Below, one piece after another: positions 23,259-32,490 of a stretch of 64,000 nt of DNA. The stretch spans positions 1 through 64,000 of the forward strand of contig QBVW01000004.1 of assembly GCA_003284215.1 (NCBI GenBank). The letters run 5' to 3'. The notes under the pieces are model-generated. The model was not told where the DNA came from, made no database searches, and worked only from the letters and a program-made list of their open reading frames with translations. Both the position numbers and the translations under genes were made by a program. Source of the DNA: SAR86 cluster bacterium AG-313-D11. Lineage in GTDB: Bacteria; Pseudomonadota; Gammaproteobacteria; Magnimaribacterales; D2472. Position 1 is the first letter of the stretch; the number at the start of each line of letters is the position of its first letter.

Positions 23259-23582
23259 ATGTCAGCATATTTATCTTTATTAGGCGCAATTGTTTTTGAG
23301 GTTGCTGGAACTTTAATGCTTCCGCTCACAAAGGAATTCTCTGAAAAGCTACCTACCGTAATTATGAGCGTCTGTTATTTTGCCTCATTCTATTTCTTAA
23401 CTCTTGCCATAAGGGCCATACCGTTAGCGGTTGTTTATGCGTGTTGGAGTGGTTTAGGCGTTTTATCGATAGCAATTTTATCTTACTTTATTTATGGACA
23501 GGGATTGAGTTGGCAAGCCATTCTTGGATTATTCTTAATAGTAAACGGAGTAATTCTTGTTAATATATATTCAGTCCAATAA
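23259..23582 (+). CDS. Small multidrug resistance (SMR) family transporter
   Basis: The 107-residue product has four membrane helices. The essential glutamate of helix 1 is present at position 14 in AIVFEVAGT. The RAIPLAVVYACWSGLGVL segment is the usual helix 3 and loop of EmrE-like proteins, and the length fits. It would act as an antiparallel or parallel dimer exporting cationic compounds with proton exchange, or as a guanidinium exporter. No guanidine riboswitch is apparent upstream, so the substrate is open. Confidence 0.88.
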   Translation: MSAYLSLLGAIVFEVAGTLMLPLTKEFSEKLPTVIMSVCYFASFYFLTLAIRAIPLAVVYACWSGLGVLSIAILSYFIYGQGLSWQAILGLFLIVNGVILVNIYSVQ

Positions 23583-23600
23583 TGCATCACCAATAATCAC

Positions 23601-24302
23601 ATGACAGATTCAATTGCCACGCTATCTCAAGAAAATGATATTTCTATAATTACACTTGATGATGGCAAAGCAAATGCTTTTTCATATGACATGCTCACTC
23701 AAGTTAACACACTCCTTGCCAAGGTCCCAAGAGATTCTGGCGCACTTGTAATCACCGGCAGAGATGGTTTATTTTCAGGGGGATTTGATTTAAAAACATT
23801 GGCAACCGGAGACATGGAGAAGATTAGCAAGATGGTGCAATTAGGCTACCACCTTCTTTTAGAGCTTTATTCTTTTGACCGGCCAATTGTTGCTGCAGTT
23901 TCTGGACATTCAATTGCACTAGGCCTCTTTGTGACTTGTTCAGCAGACTACAGAATTGCCATAGATGATAAATATGTATGCCAAGCAAATGAAGTTCGAA
24001 ACAACATGGACATTCCCATGCAAATTATGGAAATCCTCAAAGCGAGAGTGAATAAAAACTATTTCTATCCTGCTGTTTTTCATTCAGATGCTTACTCTGT
24101 TCAAGATTCTATCGCAGTTGGTTTTATTGATGAGGTTGTGCCTAAAGCAGAATTTATGGATAGGGTAATGGAGAAAGCAAAAGAGTTAGCGACGCTGCCC
24201 CATCCTTTTTATGCAAAAACCAAAGAATCTGCACAAGCTGATATTAGGCAGAAAATATCAGATGGGATTAAGAAATATGAAAAGTTATTAGACCTAAAAT
24301 AG
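23601..24302 (+). CDS. Crotonase / enoyl-CoA hydratase family protein
   Basis: The 233-residue protein has the crotonase fold. The first oxyanion-hole segment is in TGRDGLFSGGFDLKTL, and the second in AAVSGHSIALGLFVTCSADYRIA. The position of the first catalytic Glu, expected after the second segment, is not clear, so hydratase, isomerase or hydrolase activity cannot be chosen. The protein is short for the family. It lies 19 bases after the SMR gene. Confidence 0.82.
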   Translation: MTDSIATLSQENDISIITLDDGKANAFSYDMLTQVNTLLAKVPRDSGALVITGRDGLFSGGFDLKTLATGDMEKISKMVQLGYHLLLELYSFDRPIVAAVSGHSIALGLFVTCSADYRIAIDDKYVCQANEVRNNMDIPMQIMEILKARVNKNYFYPAVFHSDAYSVQDSIAVGFIDEVVPKAEFMDRVMEKAKELATLPHPFYAKTKESAQADIRQKISDGIKKYEKLLDLK

Positions 24303-24335
24303 AAGTAGATACTAAAAGCATATAGACTAATCACC

Positions 24336-24926
24336 ATGAGCAAATACAAAATCTTTATCCCAGAGCATTTACGCGCATATAGGCCAAGACCTCTTAGATG
24401 GATAGGGAAATTTTTAATGAAGATTACTGGTTGGAAAACTACGGGTCATCTCCCCAAAGATGAGCGCGTGGTATTGATAGCTGGTCCGCATACCTCAAAT
24501 TGGGATTTTGTTTTAGCAATGTCTCTTATCTTAAGCCTCGATGTTCATATTCATTGGGTTGGAAAACATTCTATTTTTAAAAAAGGCTTCCGCAGGCTGC
24601 TAAGAAAAATGGGAGGAATTCCAGTCAATCGAGCAAACCCAGAAGCACTGAAGAATGAAATTTATAATGTGACTGAGAAATACAAAGGCTTTATAATTGC
24701 CATTGCACCAGAGGGCACGAGAAAGAAAGTGGAAAGACTTAAATCAGGCTTTTTGCGAATTGCTAATGAAACGAACAGTAGAATCATGATGGCTGGAATC
24801 GATTTTTCCAATAAGACAATTGAATTAGGTGATTTTTTTAGTCCTTCTGGTGATGTAGATCAAGACTTAAAATTTATCACAGAGTACTTTTCTAACTTTG
24901 CAGGCAAGCGTCCAGAATTGTCATAA
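24336..24926 (+). CDS. 1-acylglycerol-3-phosphate acyltransferase-family protein
   Basis: The 196-residue PlsC-like protein has the acyltransferase catalytic HX4D as HTSNWD, motif II-like GKHSIFKKGF with GGIPVNRA, and the acceptor-binding PEGTR. It lacks an N-terminal membrane helix, so it would be peripheral to the membrane. Members without clear substrate assignment acylate lysophosphatidic acid or related lipids. Confidence 0.86.
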   Translation: MSKYKIFIPEHLRAYRPRPLRWIGKFLMKITGWKTTGHLPKDERVVLIAGPHTSNWDFVLAMSLILSLDVHIHWVGKHSIFKKGFRRLLRKMGGIPVNRANPEALKNEIYNVTEKYKGFIIAIAPEGTRKKVERLKSGFLRIANETNSRIMMAGIDFSNKTIELGDFFSPSGDVDQDLKFITEYFSNFAGKRPELS

Positions 24927-24955
24927 CCTCTAAAAATTTTCTATTGGAGTAAGAA

Positions 24956-26413
24956 ATGTTAAAAAAAATATTCCTTTCACTCTTTATTATTCTTATTGCT
25001 TTGTTATCAATAGCTTTATACAGAACATTTACTCATTTAGCCTATGATGTAGACAAAATTGAGGGCGAGATTATTTCAATCGATGAAGTTAAGGCAAGTC
25101 AAAACTTAGCTGCATCGATTAGATTTAAGACAATTTCTTATCAAGATAAAGAAAAGTTCCCTGACGAGGAGTTTAATAATTTTATAAAATGGGCTGCATC
25201 AACATACCCAGAGTTTCATCATGTCATGGAGATAGATCAGCTTGAACACTCGTTACTTTTTAAATGGCAAGGCAGTGATTCAACGTTGGCTCCAATTTTA
25301 TTTGAAGGTCATCATGATGTCGTACCTATCATCCCTGGTACTGAAAATCTTTGGCGAGAAAATCCATTTGCTGGCGTAATCTCTAATAACAGAATCTGGG
25401 GCCGAGGGACACTTGATGATAAAAGTGGAGTTATTGGTTTAATGGAGGCCGCAACTTATTTAATTAAGCAAAACTTAAAACCTAAGAGAACAGTATATTT
25501 TAGTTTTGGTCATGATGAAGAAGTTGGCGGCAGTGGAGCAGCTTTGATTACTGCAAAATTAAAAGAGGAGGGCGTTCAGCTCCATTGGTCACTTGGCGAA
25601 GGTTCTTTTGTAAATAAAGGTTTTTTCCCTGGCATTGATAAATTTGTTGCGCCTATAAATGTTGCTGAAAAAGGGAGTGCTAACCTTATGATTGTTGCAA
25701 AGGCGAAAGGAGGACATTCTTCAACACCCCCTCAAAGAACAGCAGTCACAATTCTTGCAGAAGCTCTTGTGAAACTTGAAAAAGAACCATTGCCTGGAAG
25801 CCTAGAAGGACTTAGCGCCGCTATGTTTAATGAGGTCAGTAAACATATGCCCTTCGGATACCGTTTTTTATTTGCTAATAGGTGGTTATTTGGAAGAGTC
25901 CTGGATTCGCAGCTATCTGCAACACCAGTAATTAATGCCATGATCAGAACAACAACAGCGCCAACCATGTTGAATGGGAGTGTAAAAAGTAATGTCCTGC
26001 CAATTGAAGCAACAGCTTTAATTAATTTTAGGCTTCATCCCAGAGATACGACTGAAAGTGTGACTGATCATGTAAGAAGAGTCGTTGGATCAAACGATGT
26101 CGAAGTTAGATTTCTGGGGGGCAGGGAAGCATCTGAAATATCCTCTTGGGATTCTCCTGGATTTAAAATAGTTTCTTCCTCCCTAGAAAAGGTTTATGGC
26201 GAAATCGTTTCAGTTCCTGGCCTAATGATTGCAGCATCTGATACTAGACACTACTCAACAATTGCAGATAATTCTTTTAGGTTTAATCCGTTTTTTATCG
26301 TTCCAGAGGACATGACTGGTATTCACGGAACCAATGAAAGCATAGCGGTTGATAGCTTTATTTCAGGCATCAAAACATATGTTGAAATCATTAGAGAGGG
26401 ATCTAGCAACTAG
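24956..26413 (+). CDS. M20 family peptidase, PM20D1-like
   Basis: This 485-residue zinc aminoacylase or carboxypeptidase has an N-terminal membrane anchor or signal (about 3-24). The metal site is visible as FEGHHDVVP, RGTLDDKSG and DEEVGGSG; the dimerisation lid begins near KGSANLMIVAKAKGGHSSTPP, and a C-terminal HGTNE supplies the last ligand. Human PM20D1 joins or cleaves N-acyl amino acids; this one is probably periplasmic. It is followed 8 bases later by a membrane protein gene. Confidence 0.9.
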   Translation: MLKKIFLSLFIILIALLSIALYRTFTHLAYDVDKIEGEIISIDEVKASQNLAASIRFKTISYQDKEKFPDEEFNNFIKWAASTYPEFHHVMEIDQLEHSLLFKWQGSDSTLAPILFEGHHDVVPIIPGTENLWRENPFAGVISNNRIWGRGTLDDKSGVIGLMEAATYLIKQNLKPKRTVYFSFGHDEEVGGSGAALITAKLKEEGVQLHWSLGEGSFVNKGFFPGIDKFVAPINVAEKGSANLMIVAKAKGGHSSTPPQRTAVTILAEALVKLEKEPLPGSLEGLSAAMFNEVSKHMPFGYRFLFANRWLFGRVLDSQLSATPVINAMIRTTTAPTMLNGSVKSNVLPIEATALINFRLHPRDTTESVTDHVRRVVGSNDVEVRFLGGREASEISSWDSPGFKIVSSSLEKVYGEIVSVPGLMIAASDTRHYSTIADNSFRFNPFFIVPEDMTGIHGTNESIAVDSFISGIKTYVEIIREGSSN

Positions 26414-26421
26414 GGTATCTT

Positions 26422-27147
26422 ATGGGCGCAACCAGTCTAGCCTTTAAAGTTTATTTAATTCTTGGATTTGAATTAGCAGTTCTTTATGGCAGTGCCTTTT
26501 TTATCATCCATCAATGCAAGAAAGCTTTTTACGCAAATTCGACATTTCTAGGTATCGCTTTTGCAGAGGCCATTAATCCCAACAGGCAGACTGATATTTG
26601 TATCGTTCAAAACAAAGTCACCACACGAATTTTCTTTTGGCTTCTTTTATTTGCCATTATTTCATTGTGGACGGCTTCGGCTTTCATTATTTTTTCAAGC
26701 TCATTAATCCAATTTGTCTTTATGAACCTAAGCGCTATAGGTTACGGATCCCTTATAGGCTTGATCATCATCGATATGGATGAAAACGATGGTATGACTG
26801 GTCTCAAAGGCGCAACTTTAACAACAGCTGCAATGTTTATCTTGACCTCTGTTAGTGGAATAAATTTTGCAAATCTAATCTTTGTCTCAATAGTTATTTT
26901 TTTAATTTTTATATTAATATTTTGGGAGCTTATTGCACTTATTAGGGGCATATCAAGAGCAGCTCAAAAGATCAAAGCAGTAATAGGAATTGTTATCTTT
27001 TCCATGGCATTACTCGTTTCCATTGATATGGTTAATGTAAGTTCTGATCAAGGTTTGAATGATTGGAACACAGCAATTGATCTTGCCTTTAGCATCTACA
27101 TAGACATAATTAATCTTATTTTACGTTTCATAGATGCAATGGGCTAA
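26422..27147 (+). CDS. Multi-pass membrane protein, unknown function
   Basis: The 241-residue product has about six membrane segments (about 8-30, 68-92, 95-113, 132-147, 150-173, 186-200), with an Asp-rich IIDMDENDGM loop between the third and fourth. It has no recognisable domain. It follows the M20 peptidase by 8 bases and precedes a GNAT gene, so it may share their transcript. The acidic loop might bind a cation, but this is only a guess from composition. Confidence 0.55.
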   Translation: MGATSLAFKVYLILGFELAVLYGSAFFIIHQCKKAFYANSTFLGIAFAEAINPNRQTDICIVQNKVTTRIFFWLLLFAIISLWTASAFIIFSSSLIQFVFMNLSAIGYGSLIGLIIIDMDENDGMTGLKGATLTTAAMFILTSVSGINFANLIFVSIVIFLIFILIFWELIALIRGISRAAQKIKAVIGIVIFSMALLVSIDMVNVSSDQGLNDWNTAIDLAFSIYIDIINLILRFIDAMG

Positions 27148-27159
27148 CATTTTTGAAAA

Positions 27160-27660
27160 ATGAATTCTCAATATAAACTACACACCTTTTCTGATGGAAC
27201 TAATAATGAAGTTCAACTGAAGTCAATCTACGACCTAAATCAGGCAAATACTCCTCAGGTTGGGCCGCTGGAGTCTATCAACCACTTAAAAAAATTAATA
27301 GAGCTCAGCGCATACAATTTGTTAGTACAAGATGACGATGAGATTGTTGGATTTATAATTTGCATGAGAGAGGGCTCGGCTTATGGATCCGAAAATTATA
27401 AATTCTTTACTAAGAGACTTAAGAAATTTTTATATGTGGATAGAGTTGCAATTGATGAGAGACATAGGAGAGCAGGTTTAGGACAGGCTATATATGAAGA
27501 CATATTCGCTCAAGCCAGTGAAGATAATTTGCCTATAGCATTAGAAGTGAATACCGAGCCTATTAACCAGCCTTCATTAAATTTTCATGAAAAGATGGGC
27601 TTCGATAAGGTTGGCAGCATGGACTTTGAAGACCATAGTGTTGCCTACTTTATCAAGTAA
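27160..27660 (+). CDS. GNAT-family N-acetyltransferase
   Basis: The 166-residue product has the GNAT fold. Motif A appears in YVDRVAIDERHRRAGLGQAIY (R-x-x-G-x-G shown as RRAGLG, residues about 104-109), and the C-terminal SLNFHEKMGFDKVG gives motif B. The middle segment NLLVQDDDEIVGFII is the usual beta-4 region. The substrate is not apparent. It overlaps nothing, ending 4 bases before the lipoprotein gene. Confidence 0.85.
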   Translation: MNSQYKLHTFSDGTNNEVQLKSIYDLNQANTPQVGPLESINHLKKLIELSAYNLLVQDDDEIVGFIICMREGSAYGSENYKFFTKRLKKFLYVDRVAIDERHRRAGLGQAIYEDIFAQASEDNLPIALEVNTEPINQPSLNFHEKMGFDKVGSMDFEDHSVAYFIK

Positions 27661-27664
27661 TCAT

Positions 27665-28387
27665 ATGAAAAATATATTCTATTTATTCTTTTTTATTCTT
27701 TTTATAGCTGGTTGCAACAAAGCACCTCAGCCTCCAATAAAGTTAAAAGATTTTAGTAGTGATATTTCTGTCAAAAAATTAGGCCAAAGATTAATTGATC
27801 TTCCCCAGGGTTTGAATTCATTAGAACCAAGCTCAGAGGAGGCACAGGAGATTTTTATAGCTGTGCATGGCGGCAGGAGTGAGGGTTATGAGTGGATTTA
27901 TCCTATTAAAACAATTGATACCAAGCAGAAACACATGTTTTTTTATCGCTGGCCTGATAATGGATGCTTTCAAGAATCAGCAGAAAAATTAGAAAATGAG
28001 ATTAAAGATATTTTGAATCAAGATAAATCCATCACAAAAATTTCATTAATCGGCCATAGTTATGGCGGAATACTGGTTTCTCATGTTTTAAAACATTGGA
28101 AAATAAGTACTCCTATGGAGGCTCATGTTGTAGCCTCACCTTTGTTAGGTACGTCGATGTTAAACAGTATTTGCGGTTATGAACCCATTAACAAGATTTC
28201 AAATAACACAGCTTTATTTGAATGGAGAACACAACATCAGCTTGATAACGCATACAAAAACTTATCAGAAGATCCTCAAGAGATAAATATTCAGGGCAGT
28301 CAAGTAACCATTCTTCCAGATACTTATAAAGGGAATCGATTAGGACATAATTGGTCTATAAGCTGGGTTGCAGATGAGGTCTTTTAA
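27665..28387 (+). CDS. Lipoprotein alpha/beta hydrolase
   Basis: The 240-residue product has a signal sequence ending in the lipobox IAGC (Cys16), then a hydrolase core with AVHGGRSEGYEW (oxyanion region) and the nucleophile elbow IGHSYGGILVSH. The final His is probably in RLGHNWS near the C-terminus. It should be an outer- or inner-membrane-attached serine hydrolase. A longer in-frame start (27587) lies inside the GNAT gene and lacks the lipoprotein signal, so the ATG at 27665 is preferred. Confidence 0.78.
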   Translation: MKNIFYLFFFILFIAGCNKAPQPPIKLKDFSSDISVKKLGQRLIDLPQGLNSLEPSSEEAQEIFIAVHGGRSEGYEWIYPIKTIDTKQKHMFFYRWPDNGCFQESAEKLENEIKDILNQDKSITKISLIGHSYGGILVSHVLKHWKISTPMEAHVVASPLLGTSMLNSICGYEPINKISNNTALFEWRTQHQLDNAYKNLSEDPQEINIQGSQVTILPDTYKGNRLGHNWSISWVADEVF

Positions 28388-28454
28388 CATCTTAACTTCT
28401 ATTTAATAACTTAGAGGCTTCAGTTAAACTAACTTTTTTAATACAAGGATCATC

Positions 28455-29429
28455 ATGCCGCTCCCAAAGATTTTACAAAATGATTTATCAATCCCAGTGA
28501 TTGGCTCACCCCTTTTTCTAGTTTCAGGACCAGAATTAGTCATTGCTCAATGTAAGGCAGGAATTGTTGGTTCGTTCCCAGCATTAAATGCACGACCTCA
28601 GCATGTGCTTGAAGAGTGGTTTATTAGAATCAAAGAAGAATTAGCACAAGCAAAAGCTGAAAATCCAGATCTGCCGATTGCCCCTTATGCAGTTAATCAA
28701 ATTTGTCATGCATCCAATGATAGATTGATGGGTGACATGGAGTTATGTGTAAAACATGAGGCTCCAATTATCATCACTTCGCTTAGGCCGCCTGAAGAAA
28801 TTGTTACAGCTGCGCATTCATATGGCGGCCTTGTTTATCACGATGTTATTAGTGTTAGACATGCAAAGAAAGCTGCTGAACAAGGAGTCGATGGATTGAT
28901 TTTAGTTTGTGCTGGAGCTGGCGGTCATGCTGGAACACTATCACCTTTTGCTTTGGTCAGAGAGGTAAGAGAATTCTTTGATGGAACCATTATTCTTTCT
29001 GGCTCAATAAGTTCCGGCAGCGCAGTTGCCTCGAGCTTAGCTCTAGGCGCTGATCTTGCATATTTAGGAACTAGGTTTATTGCTACTGAAGAAGCCAATG
29101 CAGAAGAAGAATATAAAGACATGCTTATTGAAAGCGTTGCTGACGACATTGTATATTCCTCTTTATTTACTGGTGTTCACGGTAACTACTTAAAAGGCTC
29201 GGTTGAGAATGCTGGTTTAGATCCTAACAATCTCCCAGAAGCAAATAAATCATCAATGAATTTTGGATCTGGGGGCAATACTGATGCAAAAGCATGGAAG
29301 GATATATGGGGGTCAGGTCAGGGCATTGGCTCAATTAAAGACTCGCCATCTGTTCAAACTTTAGTAAACCAACTAACCGAAGAATTTAAAGAGGCCGTCG
29401 AAGATTTAAATCAAAAATCTACTTATTAG
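28455..29429 (+). CDS. Nitronate monooxygenase-family flavoprotein
   Basis: This 324-residue FMN-binding barrel has IPVIGSPLFLVSGPELV at the start, GADGLI-like LILVCAGAGGHAG in the middle, and GSISSGSAVASSLALGADLAYLGTRF for FMN phosphate binding. It belongs to the 2-nitropropane dioxygenase/enoyl reductase-like group. Chemistry could be oxidation of nitronates or another flavin reaction. It stands alone, with a 67-base leader and AAGGATC before the ATG. Confidence 0.87.
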   Translation: MPLPKILQNDLSIPVIGSPLFLVSGPELVIAQCKAGIVGSFPALNARPQHVLEEWFIRIKEELAQAKAENPDLPIAPYAVNQICHASNDRLMGDMELCVKHEAPIIITSLRPPEEIVTAAHSYGGLVYHDVISVRHAKKAAEQGVDGLILVCAGAGGHAGTLSPFALVREVREFFDGTIILSGSISSGSAVASSLALGADLAYLGTRFIATEEANAEEEYKDMLIESVADDIVYSSLFTGVHGNYLKGSVENAGLDPNNLPEANKSSMNFGSGGNTDAKAWKDIWGSGQGIGSIKDSPSVQTLVNQLTEEFKEAVEDLNQKSTY

Positions 29430-29475
29430 ATTACAAAAGATTTAGTCAAGTAGAGGTCATGTTATTAATTTGCAA

Positions 29476-29892
29476 TTATAAATCTCCGTCTTTCCTGTGC
29501 TCACTTCGATCAACTTCAAATTTCTCTCCATATCTTGCCTCAAGCTTATCTTGATTTTCTTTGATTACTTCATAAGGATCAAGTTTTAATGCCATACAGG
29601 CTGTAGCCCAGTACCACATAATGTCCCCAAGCTCTCTTTTCATATGAAAAATATTATCCTCTGAAGCCGGTTTTCCCTGCAGGAACATTTTCTTTACTAT
29701 TTCTACAAACTCGCCTGTTTCGCTTCCCAATCCAAGCGCTGCTGTGAAAAGTCTTGCAGATTCTATTGAAGATGAGGAATCAATTTCCTTCATGCGAGCA
29801 TCTAAACTTCCTTGATCCAAGCTTGGCTCACTTGTTACTTTGGTAACAAAGTCCCCATAGCTGTTTAAAAAATTTCTTGCATCTTCACCCAT
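29476..29892 (-). CDS. MazG-like nucleotide pyrophosphohydrolase
   Basis: The 138-residue all-alpha NTP-PPase has the EXXE-(12-28)-EXXD pattern: ETGEFVE then MKRELGDIMWY. It would cleave nucleoside triphosphates to monophosphate and pyrophosphate, perhaps in house-cleaning. The family is single-domain and this length is normal. It is downstream of the glycosyltransferase on the minus strand (22-base gap) and may be co-transcribed with it. Confidence 0.85.
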   Translation of the reverse strand: MGEDARNFLNSYGDFVTKVTSEPSLDQGSLDARMKEIDSSSSIESARLFTAALGLGSETGEFVEIVKKMFLQGKPASEDNIFHMKRELGDIMWYWATACMALKLDPYEVIKENQDKLEARYGEKFEVDRSEHRKDGDL

Positions 29893-29914
29893 AATATTTT
29901 CCTTTAGTTACTTA

Positions 29915-30916
29915 TCATAAATTATCTATTGCTACCGCTTCAAAAGGCACTGCATCGGACACAATCTCTTTGAAAGGGAAGCCATCAGTTGCTAGATCAG
30001 CATCAACCACTTCTTTTTTTATTAAATCCATCCCACATATATTATTAAACTCTTGGAGGGTTCGAGCATAACCTAAGCCAAAATTACCCTCTATTTGACC
30101 ATGAATAAGGTCTGCTAAACGCTTTTTACTTTTTTTATCCAGCGTGTTCCATTTTATGATTCTATCTTTCTCATCAACAGGGTCCCAGTGGAGCTTTCTT
30201 GTTAATTTCTCTACATCAGTATATTGGTGGAAGAGAGGGACTCTTGGAATGTGCGCAACATCCCATCCGCGTGTAAAAAGCCTCAAAGCAAGATTGAGCT
30301 CTTCACCATGAAAATAAAATTCTGGATCATACGGAATTTCATGAACAAAATTACCTTTGGTGAAAATAAATCCACCAGCTACTAGCAAGCCTTTTGATGG
30401 ATTCTTTGTTCCAGTGGGGAAGGCTTTTTGCATAGAGTAGTGACCGTCATCAAAAAGTTTATTTTCTCGGAAAGTAAGACCCAAAGTATCTTTGTAAGAG
30501 GTATTCAGATCAAAGCTAGTTAGATCTTTATTTGGTTTAAATCCTCTAGGATAACCAGTAATAACAACATTACTTTTTAAGCTATTTTCTATCCATGAGT
30601 GATAATTTATTAGAATGCGATCCCAATTCTTTGCAAAAATAGTATGAGAATCAATTTGAAGATAATATTCTTCATCTCTAAAAAATTTTTGAACCCTTGC
30701 TCTTGCCCAGCAAGGCCCTTTTGCTATTACAGGATGCAATAGCTCATACTCAATTTGATCTTTAAAATTAATAGTTGGAAGATCTATACCAACTTCAGCT
30801 TGCTCGCATACGCCGAATCTTATATTGTCTTTAGACTCCGCGTTTTCGACTGCACTGCAAAGTGTCTCAAGCAGTAATGGATCCTGATACGATGCTACTG
30901 AAATAAAGATACTCAT
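29915..30916 (-). CDS. GlcNAc-transferase-like glycosyltransferase (Skp1-Gnt1 family)
   Basis: The 333-residue product begins IFISVASYQDPLLLETLCSA, and has the DXD-like site in LQIDSHTIFAKNWD, as in the GlcNAc glycosyltransferase family (PF11397) that includes the Dictyostelium enzyme adding GlcNAc to hydroxyproline on Skp1. Bacterial members are of unknown target. A divergent prolyl-4-hydroxylase-like gene starts 47 bases away, which strengthens the idea of hydroxyproline glycosylation. Length and the central FHGEELNLALRLFTRGWDV segment fit the family. Confidence 0.8.
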   Translation of the reverse strand: MSIFISVASYQDPLLLETLCSAVENAESKDNIRFGVCEQAEVGIDLPTINFKDQIEYELLHPVIAKGPCWARARVQKFFRDEEYYLQIDSHTIFAKNWDRILINYHSWIENSLKSNVVITGYPRGFKPNKDLTSFDLNTSYKDTLGLTFRENKLFDDGHYSMQKAFPTGTKNPSKGLLVAGGFIFTKGNFVHEIPYDPEFYFHGEELNLALRLFTRGWDVAHIPRVPLFHQYTDVEKLTRKLHWDPVDEKDRIIKWNTLDKKSKKRLADLIHGQIEGNFGLGYARTLQEFNNICGMDLIKKEVVDADLATDGFPFKEIVSDAVPFEAVAIDNL

Positions 30917-30963
30917 TTAAAATATACGTTTTACTAAGTTCTAGCATACAATTATTTTTATAT

Positions 30964-31605
30964 ATGAATACTCAATTTCCAAAAAAAATTGCTGATAACG
31001 TCAATATGTACTCCGGTGACCCAATTCTTTATGTTGTGAATGATTTTGTTAGTGAGTCGGAGTGTGCTGAATTCATCGCAGCATCTAATGAGGCACTTCA
31101 AGGATCTGCTGAAGTAAGTCGAGACCAGCAAATTACTCTTGAAGGTAGAACGAGTGAAAATTATTGGATACAGCATGATGCAAATGAAGTTATTCATGAA
31201 GTCAGCAAAAGACTATCAATTTTAACGCAGATTCCTATTCGTAATGCTGAGCAATTTGAACTTGTTTTTTACAAACAAGGTACTCAATATAGACCCCGTT
31301 TTGATTCCTTTGATTATGAAACTGAAGATGGTAAAAAAAAATGGGAGCCTGGTGGCCAGCGAATGATTACTGTAATGGTGTTCCTTAATGATGTTCAAGC
31401 GGGGGGTGAAACACATTTTCCTGAGCTTGGAGTTACTATTACACCAAAGAAAGGCGATGTTGTGATTTTTCATAACACTCTTACTGAGGTTCCCCCGCCA
31501 TCACATCCAAGAACTCATCCTAAATCAATTCATGCTGGAATGCCCGTTATAAAGGGTGAGAAGTGGATGGTGAATTTGCGGTTTAGAGAAAATCTACGCT
31601 ACTAG
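30964..31605 (+). CDS. Prolyl 4-hydroxylase-like 2OG-Fe(II) oxygenase with altered iron ligand
   Basis: The 213-residue protein has the prolyl 4-hydroxylase alpha-subunit layout: AGGETHFPELG, PKKGDVVIFHN, then the distal ligand H190 in SIHAGMPV and 2OG-binding K200 in KGEKW. At the usual HxD iron site the sequence is P-R112-F-D114, so the first histidine is arginine (codon CGT at 31297-31299). The enzyme may be inactive, use another ligand, or reflect a base error. It is divergent from the GlcNAc-transferase-like gene. Confidence 0.8.
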   Translation: MNTQFPKKIADNVNMYSGDPILYVVNDFVSESECAEFIAASNEALQGSAEVSRDQQITLEGRTSENYWIQHDANEVIHEVSKRLSILTQIPIRNAEQFELVFYKQGTQYRPRFDSFDYETEDGKKKWEPGGQRMITVMVFLNDVQAGGETHFPELGVTITPKKGDVVIFHNTLTEVPPPSHPRTHPKSIHAGMPVIKGEKWMVNLRFRENLRY

Positions 31606-32448
31606 TTACTTCAATTTCAAAGAATTCTGGCTAGTTACAATATTATATAAGTGATCCTGTGCCTCAGGTTTTAACTGCGCAACGCCGACTGCCAAAACAT
31701 CAATGATTGCCATGTAAGCCAGCCTAGAGGTTAATGGCCTTGTTAAGCGTGCATTTTCACCGACATCAATATCTAAAGAAATATCACATATCCTAGAGAG
31801 AGGCGTACCAGATGGCATTAATCCAATCACAATAACTCCTGAGTTTTTAACAGTTTTAATACTTTCTACTAAAGCAGCGGTATTTCCTGATTGTGAGATT
31901 GCCACAACCACATCTCTTTTATTCAGTGAATTTGCTGACATAAATTGTATATGAGGATCAGAAATGCAAGATGAAGGTATTTTAAGTCGAAAAAATTTAT
32001 GTTGGGCATCCATGGCTATAGGTACCGAACCGCCAAATGCATAAAACTCAACCCTTTTAGCATTAGCTAAAGTTTCAATGGCTTCTTCAAGATATCCTTG
32101 ATCAAGCTGAGACCTAACATTCAAAATCTCGCTGATGGTACTATCAAAGACTTTTTCTGTCAGCTCCTGAATGGTATCCTCACTATCAATTTCATATGAA
32201 TTAAAATAGTCATCTGCAGCAAGTTGCTGCGCAAGAGTTAGCTTAAATTTTTGGAAGCCATCAAAATTTACTGCTTTGCAAAACCTTATTAAGGTAGGCT
32301 CACTCACACCTATTTCACTGGAGGCCTGGGCAGTGGTTAGCTCAATAATGGCGCTTGGCTTATTTAATATAAATTCAGCAACCTTAACTTCAGATTTTCT
32401 CAACTTAGGCAGTGCTATTTTAATTTCTCTTAATAATTTAGTTTGCAT
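31606..32448 (-). CDS. RpiR/HexR-family transcriptional regulator
   Basis: The 280-residue regulator has an N-terminal RpiR helix-turn-helix (about 1-77: LRKSEVKVAEFIL, then VSEPTLIRFCKAVNFDGFQKFKLTLAQ) and a SIS sugar-phosphate-binding domain (about 120-250: FYAFGGSVPIAMDAQHKFFRL and VVAISQSGNTAALVESI). The layout and the DGFQKFKL end of the HTH resemble HexR, which senses KDPG in central carbon control. It converges with the oxygenase gene with no spacer. Confidence 0.88.
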   Translation of the reverse strand: MQTKLLREIKIALPKLRKSEVKVAEFILNKPSAIIELTTAQASSEIGVSEPTLIRFCKAVNFDGFQKFKLTLAQQLAADDYFNSYEIDSEDTIQELTEKVFDSTISEILNVRSQLDQGYLEEAIETLANAKRVEFYAFGGSVPIAMDAQHKFFRLKIPSSCISDPHIQFMSANSLNKRDVVVAISQSGNTAALVESIKTVKNSGVIVIGLMPSGTPLSRICDISLDIDVGENARLTRPLTSRLAYMAIIDVLAVGVAQLKPEAQDHLYNIVTSQNSLKLK

Positions 32449-32490
32449 AAAGGTTAGAATAGGCTTCTTAGATTAAAAAATGAACCCCTA

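Noticed and set aside
27587..27664. Longer N-terminus for the lipoprotein hydrolase
   Set aside because: It lies inside the GNAT gene and would put 26 residues before the lipoprotein signal.
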